A DNA stretch of 32,094 bases from Chara braunii (taxonomy: Eukaryota; Streptophyta; Charophyceae; Charales; Characeae), in NCBI GenBank assembly GCA_003427395.1, contig BFEA01000163.1, positions 951,674-983,767 of the forward strand, read 5' to 3'. The notes beneath the pieces were generated by a model. It did no database searches. It was given only the letters and a program-made list of their open reading frames with translations, and had not been told where the DNA came from. Positions within the stretch are counted from its first letter, which is position 1, and each line of letters starts with the position of its first letter. Made by a program: the position numbers and the translations under genes. Positions 1 through 10,936 of this stretch are shown piece by piece.

Positions 1-31
<31 letters not shown>

Positions 32-41
32 TGTGTGTGTG
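1..41. repeat. (CT)n then (GT)n microsatellite at window edge
   Basis: An uninterrupted CT run occupies 1-28 and is followed by a short GT run to about 41. The CT run is probably longer outside the window. CT/GA runs recur at 6687, 17396, 17934 and 18766. Confidence 0.95.
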
Positions 42-608
42 CACTGTTCCCGCACGGGCCCTTGCAGGGCCCAATAGTAGGGTCAGGGGACTCACGGGTT
101 CTTCTAGGAGATGTCCGTGGGTCTGTTCGCAGACCTGTGTCGTTTCAGATGGTAGCTTAGTGGGGAGTCCAGGGCTTGTGTTAGGGCTCAGTGTCAGTTC
201 AGGCCGCGATCCATTTTGAGGACCTACTTAGGCCTTGGGTACCGGTTAGTTTAGGCGCCAATTTTCAGGTATGTGACGGGTCAAGTCAGGCGCCACTTTC
301 GTTTAGGCCTAGCGCCGTTGGGTTTAGGTGCCAGCTTCAGACTGCCTAGGTAGGAGGCAGGTAGTATTCAGTAGCTTTCAGTGTAGGCGTAGCTCTATTC
401 AAGCAGAGCAGCGGTAGTTTTCTAGAGTTGGGTGATGGTTGTAGTTCAAGCTTGGGCTGCAACACGCTTCAGCGGGAGTTAGTTGAGTAGAGGTTGGAGG
501 AGGCCAGGGGACTTATTTGATGACTTACGTGCGACACCATAGCTGCAGCTTCTTCTTCAGCAGGTCTATACCTGCACAAGGCGCCACCTTTCTGCATGTT
601 GGTACCTG
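42..608. other. Anonymous sequence with degenerate AGGCGCCA motifs
   Basis: No gene was recognised. Between about 235 and 345 the motif TTAGGCGCCA and relatives (CAGGCGCCAC, CTAGCGCCG, TTAGGTGCCA) recur at irregular spacing of about 25-40 bp. This suggests an old, eroded minisatellite. The open frame at 31-219 has no recognisable content. Confidence 0.4.
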
Positions 609-625
609 CACACACACACACACAC
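609..625. repeat. (CA)n microsatellite
   Basis: A run of CA dinucleotides, directly visible. Confidence 0.9.
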
Positions 626-1490
626 GCACCCAACTAAACTAAAGTTCACTATATTCAACTTCGGATGGGGTCATATCGATAGCAAAGAGGTGTTGAGACC
701 GTGTTGACTTGTGTGTGATTGCAGGTCACCTTAACTTCCAAGGAGACTCATTATATGTCTATACAAGACTATATGTTATTACCTTATAGTAACATGTTGG
801 TTTGCCAACTCAACCCTCACTCATCCTTGACGTCCATACTTTACATCGACCTTTGCACTGAAAGGCATTTCTGATTTTTTTTGTCATTGTCTAAAGGGTC
901 TGTGTTTGGTCAAAAATGGTCCTTGAATGACTAAAGTTAGATGAGGCTGAATGACTGAGTCGAAAAGGGAATGTCTGACTGAAAGGTTGGAAGTGTAAGT
1001 ACAATGTGGGCGAAAGTGAATAAATGGTTGACTCTGTTAGAATTGTGTAATTCATTTGGTTTCATTTGCATGTCAGTAAAACGACCAGCCACGCTATTCA
1101 CTGCAAACCATTGAGAAAGCTACGCTATCCTGACCTTGATCTAGATGTTTCATCAGCGCGTGATTTTATACATTTGGTTTGAGTATTCAGCCTTACACTT
1201 TTCCTTGATGTTAAGCAGATTATGATTATTGCTAAGGTCACAAACCTCATTAATTTCATGTTCGTTTCACCTACACATGTTTGAAAGGTCGATAACCTAT
1301 GTTTTTCCTGATGAATTCGGAGTGTTTGCCTAATTATTCAGTCTTATCATATTTCATATGTATGTGTGGTATGACAAATGATTTTTCATAAAGAGATATG
1401 TTGAATAAACTTAATCATTAGGTAGGATGGGTATATGTCTTACACACGACTCCCTGATGGTTCCCGTATTGAGGGGATCGTGTTATAGAA
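626..1490. other. AT-rich sequence, nothing recognised
   Basis: No long open frame, no repeat family shared with the rest of the window and no RNA gene was seen here. Confidence 0.5.
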
Positions 1491-1580
1491 AAGGGACAGA
1501 TTATGAATCATACCTATAAAAATAATTTTTAGGTCAAAGGGACAGATTATGAATCATACCTATAAAAATAATTTTTAGGT
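1491..1580. repeat. Perfect 44-bp tandem duplication
   Basis: The 44 bases at 1491-1534 recur exactly at 1537-1580, separated by CA. Each copy ends in a near-palindrome that starts ACCTA and ends TAGGT around an A/T-rich core. A diverged counterpart (ACCTAT...ATAGGT) lies at about 2007-2035, at the start of the second D copy. Perfect identity implies a recent duplication. Confidence 0.9.
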
Positions 1581-1985
1581 AAAGCGTAGTATGCACAAAC
1601 GTTCATCAGTCGAGTCCACCTGATTTGTAAGTTGATCCGGGAGATCATAGCCCCGATGCCCGGCGTGTATACGGGTCAGTATTAGGCGTTCAACCACACG
1701 TATACCTATGCTACGGCGATCGAGCAAACGCCCTCGGCTAACTTAGCTCTGAGATTGCAAGTAAAAGTCTTCGCAAGTGAGTCAGTAACTCAACAGGGAT
1801 ACGTCTTCTTAAAGGTGGTGGCAGCCCTTCACGGGGTCTTTGCCTTGTCGCAGGGAGCCGCGAGAGGTATAGCTGGCGCGCACGGTCGAAGTGGTATTCT
1901 GCTGACGCAATTTAAAAACTCCTTCGTGATGCAACCGTGAGGTTCGACACTAAAATACTTTACGTCTGGGTGTGAGGATCATGCT
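1491..1985 (+). repeat. Dispersed repeat D, copy 1
   Basis: This is about 490 bp of a family present four times in the window (here, 1990-2540, 13020-13340, 24320-24840). Shared landmarks in order are AAAGCGTAGTATG, CCTATGCTACGGCGATC, GCAAACGCCCTCG, GTCAGTAACTCAACAGGGAT and a closing TCCTTCGTGATGCAACCG. Copies 1 and 2 lie head to tail. No coding function is evident in this copy. It is the most diverged of the four in the small stems described for copies 2-4. Confidence 0.75.
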
Positions 1986-1989
1986 CCTA

Positions 1990-2540
1990 AGAAGAGCTAA
2001 GTTGTGAGTCATACCTATTGGAATTACTTATAGGTAAAGCGTAGTATGTGCAAAATTTCTTCAGTCGAGTCGACCTGATTTATAAGTCGGTATAGGAGAT
2101 CAGTGTCTCGAGGCCCGACGCGTGTATGGGTCCGTCTTACGTGTTCAACCGCACATATGCCTATGCTACGGTGATCAAGCAAACGCCCTCGAGTGACTTA
2201 CCTCTGCGATTGCTAGTAAAAACTTCCGCACGTCAGTAGCTCAATAGGGATACGCCAACCTAAGGGTGGTGATATCCCTTCAAATGGAGGTGAGTTGTAT
2301 CTCGCAGGATCATTGTCCTGTCGCGGGGAACGTGAGAGGTAAAGCTGACGCATACGGTCGAAGTTTGTTTTTTGTTGAAACGCTTCTAAAACTCTTGCGT
2401 GATTCGACCGAGAGGTCCGACACCAAAATACTTTACGTTTGGGTGTGGCACCGCCGCGCGCGATACTGGGTTAGTGCGCCGAGTGAAAGAGCACCATGAC
2501 TATAAAGTGGGTCACGATTATGAGGGTGATGGCGAGTTCA
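1990..2540 (+). repeat. Dispersed repeat D, copy 2
   Basis: Tandem neighbour of copy 1, with the same ordered landmarks (AAAGCGTAGTATG at about 2035, TATGCCTATGCTACGG at about 2156, GTCAGTAGCTCAATAGGGAT at about 2235). Two small stems seen in copies 3 and 4 can also form here: an AAGGG/CCCTT stem around TGGTGATA (about 2262-2280), and GAGGTG/TATCTC around AGTTG (2287-2303). An open frame at about 2399-2608 ends in an Asp/His/Gly-rich stretch. The shared GTCACGATTAT sequence shows homology with the Asp/His-rich tail of copy 4. Confidence 0.75.
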
Positions 2541-3124
2541 CAGCTTGGGGGGAAGATAACGGTGGGGCCATAGACTCTCCTTCATCATTCATCAAACGTA
2601 TGAAATAATAATGTATCTTTCGTTAAAACATGAAAAGATACATTAATATATCTGAAGTACCCGCTCCACCCCGCCCCCCAGCTATTGCACGACTCGTGAA
2701 TCCTATTGCGCCAAAATCACACTTCAATTCCAAAATCCGATCTTACGAACGGATTCGCCAAGGGTCAAAAACCCTGACATCGACTTTTTCCTCGGCTAAA
2801 TCCGTTGGGGATCCTGTGTGCTAGCCTTGTTTCTATTCTCATTTATGTTGCGTCTTTCTCACTTCGTCTTCATCATCGTCATCCTTCGCCCTTGAACGTA
2901 GCTGGCATAGATTCGCATTCAGGTTCACTCCACTCTTTCCCCCTTCTTCTGGTCCCTTGCCTTTAACTCCTAGTCTCTTCGTTTTCATCTTCCTCTCTTT
3001 ACTTCTCTCTCTCCACCTTCGTTGTTTCTTTAGGTATGTTAGCGCAGCCCGCCAACCCGTCACTTCCCACAATAGCATAATAAACGGTTCAAGAGCTCCA
3101 ACTATTCTGAGGAAGTTCGGAGGG
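2541..3124. other. No recognised gene; pyrimidine-rich 2820-3040
   Basis: Short open frames occur on both strands but none has recognisable domains. From about 2820 to 3040 the + strand is pyrimidine-rich (TTCTCTCTCTCC and similar), which explains the low-complexity Lys/Arg/Glu-rich frame on the minus strand. Confidence 0.4.
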
Positions 3125-3384
3125 AACTTGTTACTACAGTCTTCCCCCGGATACAACATACGGTTATTTTTCGCTCTAAGAATCGTTGCACTTTAGTATC
3201 CTTGCAAACCTCCCGTGGCCCCTATACCCACGTTAGTATCGTTGCACGTTATTATTGTTGCAACTTGTATCGTTGCAACTTCAAGTGCACGTTAGTGTCG
3301 TTGCAACTTGTTGCTACAGTCTTCCCCCGTGGCCCCTATACCCATGCCCAACGAACGATTTGCACGTTAGTATCGTTGCAAACC
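3125..3384. repeat. Degenerate CGTTGCA-rich repeat
   Basis: CGTTGCA occurs at about 3184, 3240, 3271, 3299 and 3374, with CTTGCA and TGTTGCA variants between, usually after GTTAGTATC. A longer duplication is nested inside: AACTTGTTACTACAGTCTTC at about 3125 recurs with one change at 3305. GTGGCCCCTATACCCA at about 3215 recurs at about 3329. Confidence 0.7.
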
Positions 3385-3700
3385 TCCACCAGCTTGCATT
3401 CGTACTAAGAATCACAATCAAATGAGTTTTTGATCTTTTGCTACGTGAAAGATTTCTGTTCTCGTTGAGCTCCTCCTATGACACCTGCGTTGTCTTCTAA
3501 CAGATGTGCCACCCCAGTTAAACTCTCTACCTTACAATATTTTTCGCTCGGATCGGACGGGCCACGGGGGCTTGCACCTTGGATCGAGAGGCAGAGGCCG
3601 AGCCTCACTCACAAAATAAGTAAAACATCATTAAGTAAAACATCATTAAGAGTAGTGGCATTTTACTTATGCAGCAAAGCCCCCATTGATTTCATTCGCT
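3385..3700. other. No gene; 15-bp tandem pair
   Basis: The only structure seen is a two-copy tandem of TAAAACATCATTAAG at about 3620-3650. Confidence 0.45.
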
Positions 3701-3960
3701 GACTACAATGGGGTTCAAAGTCAAATTTGCACTTCAACAGTTCAAGGGGGTCCTTATTGAGCTAGTCTCTTGGGTCCATCGTCCGGTTTCGGTACCAGCG
3801 TCGGTACTAGTTCCAAAAGGGAAATAGGGAAACCTGAAACTTGCTAAGGGGGAAAGGGACTGTCGACACCCCGTTGTCCCACCAGTTGGTCCTGAACTCG
3901 GGACCGACGACTAAACCAAAAGGGGATAGTCTCGCCACAACTTTCACTGAGGGAATTAGA
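3700..3960 (+). mobile_element. Gypsy-family LTR fragment
   Basis: This stretch aligns in order with the LTRs near 8350-8640 and 16370-16080 (minus). It holds the antisense tRNA-like module (about 3705-3775), then a GGTACCAGCGTCGGTACTAG block, an A-rich stretch, GGGGAC...CGACACCCCGTTGTCCCA, and the marker AGGGGATAGTCTCGCCA. The marker corresponds to GGGGGATAGTCCCGTCGGAC in the longer copy at about 8607. No TATA box, leader or gag follows, so this is a fragment or decayed solo LTR. Confidence 0.65.
3705..3775 (-). repeat. tRNA-derived module (antisense in LTR)
   Basis: Read on the minus strand, an A-box-like AGACTAGCTCAATAAGG is followed about 35 nt later by a B-box-like TTTGACTTTGAACCCC. Between them lies GAACTGTTGAA, which is shared with the other modules of this family. 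It is too degenerate to be a working tRNA gene. Confidence 0.5.
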
Positions 3961-4189
3961 CGAGTATCGCGGCGATAAAGACTTAGTCGTATTGACTAGC
4001 CATGCATTGATATGTAAGCAGTCGCAGTGATGGTGTACTGTGTAGTGCCCATAGCCATGTGGCCCTCAATGGTCTTAAGCCAGTAGTACCTCCGACCTTG
4101 GTTTTGTTGACCCTGAATTTCACAGCGCTTCGAGTTTGACGAGTTTGGGTACCACTTCGCTTTCTTTTTGGTACTCTCACGCAAGAAAA
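3961..4189. other. No recognised gene
   Basis: Overlapping minus-strand frames here are short and without recognisable domains. Confidence 0.4.
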
Positions 4190-4440
4190 AAAAAAGTTAC
4201 AGTCGTAAACCTCAGAAAAAAAAATTAATAAAAAGGAAACAAAGTTTTGCCCGTGATTGCAGTTGTATACATTATTGGAAGTGGTAATGTGAGTGTGCCC
4301 TCAGCGAGGGCATCTACGCCCTGTGACCAGGTTGTCAGATTCGAAAAGAGAATAGAAGATAAAAAAACGGGCACACGGATCCCGCCGTAAAAATGAATGG
4401 ACACATTTCCCGAAGTGTCATTGTGATGAGTGTTACAATC
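4190..4440. repeat. Two degenerate copies of the 115-bp repeat family
   Basis: CCCGTGATTGCAGTTGTATAC at about 4250, followed by a GAAGTGGTAATGTGAGTGTG block, and CCCGCCGTAAAAATG at about 4381, followed by CATTTCCCGAAGTGTCATTG, match the phase and wording of the tandem repeat at 28150-28445. There the pattern is CGTGAT, then GATACAT, GAAAGTA and AGTGTGAG. The two copies here are about 134 bp apart. Confidence 0.5.
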
Positions 4441-6681
4441 CTCTGATAAAACATAGCTTTAGTAGATCACGGATTCCGCTCTGCCTCATTGGTAGAGGAC
4501 TCATAAGAAACACACGACAAAAAAAAAGAAGAAAACAGTAACATTCATAATGTGACCGCCTTACCTGTAAGGTGCATTCTGTGGAGGAAGATTGTGAGCA
4601 CGACCTCCTAGATACCCTGCCCCACATCAAACATTTTTTTTTTTCCCTTTTCACTCGCGGCACTATAAAATTTGGATTTATGGGGCATTGTTGGTTTAAT
4701 GGTCATTTTTTGTCTCAAGTGTCTGCTGACATGCGTCTTGAGGGGTTAATCTCTCGATGGTAGACAGTCGCTAAGGTGGTTGCGAATCCTACCCTTTTCT
4801 GCACCCTGCTCATATAAGTGGTAGGCAGACGTCTGCCCTTTGTAACAATGGAACACCCCTAACACTGAAAATGGGGTTACATCATCCGAGGTCTGAAAAC
4901 CGGTTAAGGGTTTTGACTTTGACAGTTGCTATGGACCTTAGCGTCGAACTATAAAAATTCTTAAGAAGTAAAGGTTATAAATAGATATTCTTTTTTTCTC
5001 AATACAGGACTTATTTAATTACTACGCACGGTCTCAATGAGTCGTGCGGGCACAAGAAACATAATATAAAAAGTTATGAGATACGAGACGATCACTCTCA
5101 GAATCAAAGTGTAGTTTTCTTCAAAAATATAGATATGATAATAAACAAAATCAAATCCGGATTTCAACTCACAAAACATAATTGCAATCACATCAAAGAT
5201 CCACATTGACAAAGCACACATTACACGGGGTCAAATTCAACCACTCTCTATACTCACACCCCTTTGTCTTATCCACACAAGCCCCAACCTTCACCCATCC
5301 TTCTAAAAGAAAGCACTCAGTAGTCATTCAATAAAAGTCTGGGTAAAACCCGAAAGAAATATTTCAAACCACAGGAGATAAGACCTTAGGTTGACTAGCG
5401 AGAATGAGTTAGAGTTGGGTCGGAAACCGACCTATTATCACAAGATAACAGAAGATGATCCTCGTGGGATCAGCTTGAAGTTAGTCAAGCCTCGAATCAA
5501 TCTGAATAAGAGTGACATGCAACACAGCACAGGCTAGTACCCAAGTTATATTTGTGTGATTATAAAACAGTCATCTCTCTCTATCTTGAAAATGTTAAGA
5601 ATTTCGACAGTATACTCCCTGTATTTTATTCGAAACGCAAGTACAAGTGCAACATTCCCAGCAAGGATGCGCAACGCTCAACACTTTTGCATCGCTATAA
5701 GGTACTGCAGTAGTGCACAACTACAACCAGTAGCATAAAGGGTTGTGATGTGCAGCGAGCGTCCAACACGCTCCAACAAAATGCCCAGCAATGTGCATTG
5801 TGAGCTCAGTAACAACAACAACAACTTCTCTTAATCCCACCAATTTAAAATTGACAGTTGTTCCTCGATGACGACCACGACCAACAGCAACGGTATCAAT
5901 TCCTCAAGATAGCAAACTCGACCACCACAATGCGAGTCCAAGTTCTTCTTCTCCGTTGCGTCATGTTCTCAGACCATGGTTACAATGCCACTCTATCCCA
6001 ACTTCGAACAGTAAGTATCTTGTCGTCGTTAACCACAATACCTAATGTATATGTAGATGTCGGTCATGCAGACCATCGTCGGGATCAGGTACGTGCCTCA
6101 TCCTCTTTCCCTCTTCCTCGCACGGGTTGTATTTTTACCAATCTGGTTGCGGCCCTGGTTGGCTATGTGCAGCTCAAATGTAAGCCTAGATCTGACTTCT
6201 CCTATAACTACATCCCTTTCGGATGACGGGATATGCTGCACATGTTAGTTCTAAGAATACCACGGTTATCCACCAAATAACTGATCTAACGAGCCACTCG
6301 TAGTTCCACAATGTAGAGTGTTCATACTTAATTGTGCCTGTCTTAGTTTATAGAGGCAGACATATGCCTATTGGCGGGATCGACCAGGTAGCGGGTGCAA
6401 CGAGCGGTCGCAGTGAGCAATGGCGGAAGGGCGCGTGGGCACATCCCGTCGACCAACCTACCAAATGAACGTCGAAGAACCAAGGGACGTGGGGTGAGCT
6501 ATCAAGACGCAGCAAAGCCTGGCTCCTTGGACTACAGGCGAACTTCCTCTCCGAAGGTCAGTTCCAACGACAAGGCGTGTGCGGACCACACAATCTGATA
6601 CAACCCATTGCATCCACTCATTTGACTGGGAACAACACTCGCCTTGAAACAACGGCTTGCATGTGCAGATATATCTTGCCC

Positions 6682-6686
<5 letters not shown>
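4441..6686. other. Long anonymous stretch, no supported gene
   Basis: Open frames such as those at 5858-6226 and 4433-4663 are short and have no recognisable motif. The only structures noted are a perfect 14-bp palindrome GGCAGACGTCTGCC at 4824-4837, CAA/ACAACA-rich sequence at about 5800-5890, and a GATCC/GGATC hairpin at about 5456. Confidence 0.45.

Positions 6687-6768
<82 letters not shown>
6687..6768. repeat. (CT)41 microsatellite
   Basis: Pure CT for about 82 bp. It produces artefactual Ser/Leu and Arg/Glu open frames on the two strands. Confidence 0.97.
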
Positions 6769-6770
<2 letters not shown>

Positions 6771-7929
6771 ACAGTAGCAGGCCCGATTTTTAATGCACCT
6801 GACTGTCTTCACGGCCTGGTACATTTAGGATGGAGAGCAGCTCGACTGCGAAGATGAGAATGACAATCACGACAAGCTTCGACAATGGAGATGGTCTCAC
6901 CAATGAGCACGACCGCTGCGTCATTGATGGTGAAATACTATGAAAAACATGGACATTGTAAGGAGCAAAACCAAGATTCACGATGATCAGAGGCACACGA
7001 CGAATACCACAAACCCTACTACCTTCATGAACACGTCGCCCAAAAGAAGTGTGGTGATCACGACGGTGAGACTGACAACCAAGACTGCTACTTCTCAATA
7101 CTTTCCAAATGTCAAACAAAATAAAAATGAATCCCTACTGCAAAGCCTCCTTACTTATTTCTGTTTTTAGCCTATTACATTACAACCTCCAACTCATACA
7201 ACAACAAAACGGTTACCCTATCGCAAAATCTAACCATGCCATTCGATTCGTGGTGCCTCAAACCCCCCTGTTTCTCATCTCCCTCGCCCATTTTGGTTAA
7301 GAATCGGGCGAGTTTTACGTTTTTTGCTCCCTCCATCTTCTTCTTCTCAGCACCTCCGTGCAACACCTTCTCTTACGAACTCATTGTTTACTGACTTTCT
7401 GACTAAACTAACGTCAAATCCATTATCGCCCATCCCAAAAAAACAAAGATTCGCTCTTTACTTGCCTGATTCCGTCCAGAATTGAGCCAATTATCCCCTC
7501 TCCTCCCCACCATAACCATTTTTTCATCTTCTCCTTCATCGATTGCATCTGGCGCAAAACTGCGTCCAAGTTCATTCGATCCTGCATCCTCATTTACTAT
7601 CCTGATCGATGTCAAACTACGCTCTAGTCCAGACGCCACAAAGGGTGTTGATTTATACAGACAACATAATGGTAGTCATGGATGTCGAAATCCACTAAGG
7701 AGTGTGCAACAACTCACCTAATGAATTAACCAGCCCCGAAAATGGATGGCGCTAAAGCGCGCGGCCTATGCTCGGTCATTGTGGCAATCTCGACGCCACA
7801 ACGAGTAGAAGGGCGTGGGCCCGCTGCGAAGCCTGTAGTGTGGGCCTAGGTGAAGCGGGCCCTGGTGCAGATTTTGGTGGTAGTAATAAATATTAAAATG
7901 AGAACTTTGAGGACCGAAGTGGAGAAGGG
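6769..7929. other. No recognised gene; possible outer LTR sequence
   Basis: No coding content was recognised. A CTCGCCC/GGGCGAG inverted repeat sits at about 7285-7314, and a similar CGCTCG/CGAGCG pair occurs at about 25230-25255 in a comparable position upstream of another LTR copy. The LTR may therefore begin earlier than I mark it. Confidence 0.35.
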
Positions 7930-8349
7930 TTCTAGGCGCACATTTGTGCACAGTCAAAGCTGTTGCGGCCTCCGCCCTAGTGCCTCGCCCCGCTGCTCCT
8001 AGGCATGTTTCACCATCTTTCGGGTCCGAACCGAGCATGCTCACACTCAAACCTCTCACAACAGATCGAGGTTGGCGGGTGCTGCATACCTTGGCAATGG
8101 GCCCACTCCACTCTGGTTCCTTCTGCCCCGTCAGCCAGAAACACCCGCCGGCTCACGGGCACACTGAACTTTCTAAGTCAGAGTTTCAAGACGAGCAAGA
8201 TAGAGGAATTCGCCAATATCTCCGATGCACAGAGGTCATGCTAATATTCTCTGTATCTTCCCATTTTTAACGGATGTCTTGAAGGACCGACGTCTGGGCA
8301 TGACCTCGAGAATAAGTCCATTCAGAATTATTTTATTTCGGTCACCTGA

Positions 8350-8420
8350 TTGCATCTGAACTCGAGCTTGGGTCTATATTTCAACAGTTCGTGGGTGTAC
8401 CAACTAAGTTAAGCCCATTG
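8350..8420 (-). repeat. tRNA-derived module (antisense in LTR)
   Basis: On the minus strand, an A-box-like CTTAACTTAGTTGGTAC is followed by GAACTGTTGAAATATAGACC and a degraded B-box-like AAGCTCGAGTTCAG. It is the same module as at 16302-16372, in the same place within the LTR. Confidence 0.55.
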
Positions 8421-8777
8421 GTCTCAGGCCAGGTTTCCGTACTGGTACCTGGATCGGTTCCATACAGTACGACAAAAAAATAAAATAAACAAAATAAAGC
8501 AAAAATCAAGTGCGTAAAGGCAGAACGGGGCTGGGGAAGAAAGGGGACCGCCAACACTCCTCATGTCCCAACAATCGGACCCGCTGCCGGGATCGGCAAC
8601 AAAACTAAGGGGGATAGTCCCGTCGGACCCTCAACCCCTTTGTTTCCTTCTTTATGCTCTCTTTCGCTCCTCCGTCGCCAATCGCTGGTCTCAATCCCTG
8701 TACCTGTCGTATAAAAGTCCAACATCGTAATCAGTAGTGTTATGCCAAAGATTGACATTGACACTAGCAGAAACCCA

Positions 8778-8783
8778 TATAAA
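8778..8783 (+). promoter_or_regulatory. LTR TATA box
   Basis: TATAAA lies in the LTR at the position where copy 3 has TATATAA (27323-27329) and the minus-strand copy has TATAAA (15944-15949). Here it is flanked by AAACCC and GGGTTT arms. Conservation in three copies supports it as the U3 core promoter. Confidence 0.55.
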
Positions 8784-9328
8784 CGGGTTTCGCTTGCTAC
8801 ATTGTCGTATTGAAACGCCCTAAGCCTACGCCTTGGTCTACCTACGCCAAACCTGCAGCTGCCGAACCCATCACCCATGATGCGCACACTAGTTACTATG
8901 TCGAAGCTATGCCTCCATATGGCCAATCAAAATGTCTTTCTGCCCTGCGCAATACGCGACTTTAGGTCCCTTCAACTAAAATTTTTAAATAGCCACCCCA
9001 AAAGAATATCGAGACACTGACGGTCAAACCTGACCCCAGCCACGACAAGCCACATTTGTGTGCGCCACAGACAGACGTGATAATCAAAGATGAAAAATTG
9101 TTTTACTCATAATTAAATCAAAATCAAAAGTCGATCGACATTTATATCGGTTCTATGAATATCAATCAAGAAAAAATCACACGCGCTTCAAACTTGTACG
9201 CCCACACACTCTCTGCTCCCTTCAAATTGTCTCACATTCTTAGTCTCTGAAAGAAACTCGGTTGAGGTTCACATGATGCTCCCAACTTTCAATTTAAATC
9301 ATTTTCTGTTACCTACAACAATCAAGGC

Positions 9329-9355
9329 GGATACCCTTGTAAGGGTGTTCGCGCT
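9329..9355 (+). other. Conserved leader/gag-start hairpin, copy 1
   Basis: The left arm GCGGATACCCTT and right arm AAGGGTGTTCGC are separated by GT. All 12 positions can pair in RNA, counting two G-U pairs. The same hairpin occurs at about 15459-15485 (minus) and 28015-28041. Confidence 0.7.
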
Positions 9356-9370
9356 GACAACGCTGTTTGA

Positions 9371-9904
9371 CTCTCTTTTTTTGGGTGCTAAAGAAAAAGT
9401 TAAATGGGAAAAAAATTGTTGGAGGTCTGACTTGAGTAAGGGTTTGTCAGTTGAATTCTCATAATTATTTGTTTGCTTGGCATGCAGGTAAGCGAAGGGA
9501 AAATGTGTGGAAATAAAACTTAGATCTCGTCGAGTGTGAAAGTAAAAAGTGAATATTTTTTTACACTTTCTCCTTAATGTTTTCACATACTGGTCAAGAA
9601 TACGATATGACTTTTTTAGGGAAAAGTAATCGGGGCCGGGGAAAGAACCTCTGTATCATAAAAAAAAGAAAAGGAACGAATGAACTTAAGTTGACTAAGG
9701 GGTACCCCTTTCCTAACTCGAAGGCCCTGTCGATCTATTCTCGTCCAAAAGAGTATCTCCTCCCCTTTCCCTCTAGACTTCTGTTTCGTCTAAATTGTGT
9801 TCCCTGTATAGGGGGTTAGGGTGGTCAACCTAGCTCTAAGTTTGCGGGTTTCCTCATTATAGGAGGAAATTTTGGGTGGTGCTTCTTTGCTTTAGGAATT
9901 GGCC
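9371..9904. other. No recognised gene
   Basis: Sequence after the LTR/leader copy. Open frames at 9299-9586 (minus) and 9577-9819 (+) show no domain. Gag homology expected after the leader hairpin is not visible. Confidence 0.4.
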
Positions 9905-10321
9905 ATGTTATCGACCCGAAGTGAACCGTTTAACGGGAGAGTACTTTGTCGGTTCGATGGAGACGATCAAACTTCTAGGATCCGACCCTTAGGCTCGGGC
10001 GAGGAGGAGTACTCTAAACCACTTCCTAGACAGTAGGGCACGCAATGGTTAGGAGTCGACATTGGTTTCCTCGCACCCATACACGAGAAAATGACTGAAC
10101 TAGCAGACTTTTCAAATGACCGCGTTAGGTGTCATATTATGTCTAACAGGCTTACGCTGAAAAAAGTCTACAAACATTAGGTTTATACAGAACCCTTATC
10201 GACGTTTCCGTCGTAGGAGTCTTGCGTCATAAGAAGTCTGAGATCTTGGAAGAGGCTCGAGAGAGATAGACTTCTGAATTATTGGTTAAGGATTGTGGTT
10301 GAATTGAACAGGAGGGGAGTC

Positions 10322-10391
10322 GTAAAAAAAAAAACTTTCGGCTTACTTAAAATTTGCAACTCACGAGAGTCGCTCGTGTTTTCTTTTTCAG
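10322..10391 (+). other. Probable intron before unit 1
   Basis: The candidate donor is CGTAAAA at 10321-10327. A branch-like GGCTTACTTAA lies at about 10340, and TTTTCTTTTTCAG ends at 10391, just before the ATG of unit 1. The A-rich start and CTTACT element resemble the intron before unit 2, as expected if the exon and its upstream intron were duplicated together. Confidence 0.4.
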
Positions 10392-10822
10392 ATGTCGACG
10401 GTACTTGCGATCATTCTATTGTTTTCAAACAGAGGGGATGCCGCAAGACACATAGATCGGGCGGGAAGGCACGAAGTAAACTCAGAACGGGTTGGCCGTA
10501 TGGTTTTCGACTCAACCATTGTGTTCCCTTCAAGGAGAGAATTGAGAATGGATCGTGGCATGGTGAGAAATCCCCCGCAAACCTATGAATTTGAAGATAG
10601 GAAGTTGTTGGCTCAATATGACCAGGAGATTAGATGGCCATACCTTAGACTTATCATGTACTATGATGCCACATAGGTCCGTTCAACGACATTGAGATTC
10701 TCGAACGGATGTGTGTTAACCGATTCAAAATCATCGATAGGTAGACCTTCGATGGGGTCACGAATTGGCTCGAGGTGCGCAAACTGCGACGACTTCTTCG
10801 GGTGTGAAGCAACTTGGTTTTG
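10392..10822 (+). pseudogene. Paralogous unit 1 of decayed gene
   Basis: The frame opens with ATG directly after an acceptor and reads to a stop at about 10676. Homology with unit 2 then continues in another frame (GPFNDIEILERMCVNRF, at about 10679). Shared pattern with unit 2: FSNRGDAARHI against FYTREEASEWM; RVGRMVFDSTIVFPSR against RVGRLIYDQSITFPAR; RNP; EIRWPYLRL against EVRWFFLLK; GPF; and a TFDG block about 70 residues later. There are no recognised catalytic residues. The Arg-rich, aromatic-rich composition is distinctive. At least one frameshift breaks it. Confidence 0.5.
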
Positions 10823-10936
10823 GTAGAGTGAGCAAAAAAAAAGCGTAAAAGGAAAGAGACTTAAGGATAAAGATGTTCATAATTTAAAAAGGAGGGATGC
10901 TTACTAATGGGATTATTGGGTTTTTTCATATGGCAG
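10823..10936 (+). other. Intron between paralogous units
   Basis: The donor is GTAGAGTG (10823). A near-perfect branch sequence TACTAAT lies at 902-908 within this kilobase (10902-10908), and GGTTTTTTCATATGGCAG ends at 10936, 28 nt downstream of the branch. This is the best splice-signal set in the window. Confidence 0.55.

Larger units (their letters stand above)
7930..9370 (+). mobile_element. Ty3/Gypsy LTR plus leader, copy 1
   Basis: This is collinear with the minus-strand element at 16720-15450 and with 25980-28060. Shared blocks in order are GTGCTCACACTCAAACCTC (about 8039), CAGAATTATTTTAT (about 8324), the antisense tRNA-like module, GTACTGGTACC, an A-rich linker (8473-8505), GGGGGATAGTCCCGTCGGAC (about 8607), CCTCAACCCC, a TATA box (8778-8783), a leader with AAATCAAAAGTCGA (about 9123), and the GCGGATACCC hairpin block (9329-9355). 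The gag open frame that follows this block in the minus-strand copy is lost here. LTR ends, primer-binding site and target duplication could not be fixed. Confidence 0.7.

Noticed and set aside
2235-2260. tRNA-like origin of repeat D
   Set aside because: An A-box-like TAGCTCAATAGGGATA is shared by the D copies, but no B-box is found downstream. The similarity could be chance.
4824-4837. 14-bp palindrome GGCAGACGTCTGCC as an operator
   Set aside because: A single occurrence with no adjacent gene; nothing links it to regulation.
6577-6857. Ser/Leu-rich and Arg/Glu-rich proteins on the two strands
   Set aside because: They are translations of the (CT)41 microsatellite with no coding content outside it.
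8561-8926. Minus-strand 121-codon protein with a hydrophobic stretch, and its relative at 27003-27317
   Set aside because: Both lie antisense to the conserved LTR core. Their similarity is explained by LTR homology, and the frame is not kept in the minus-strand element.
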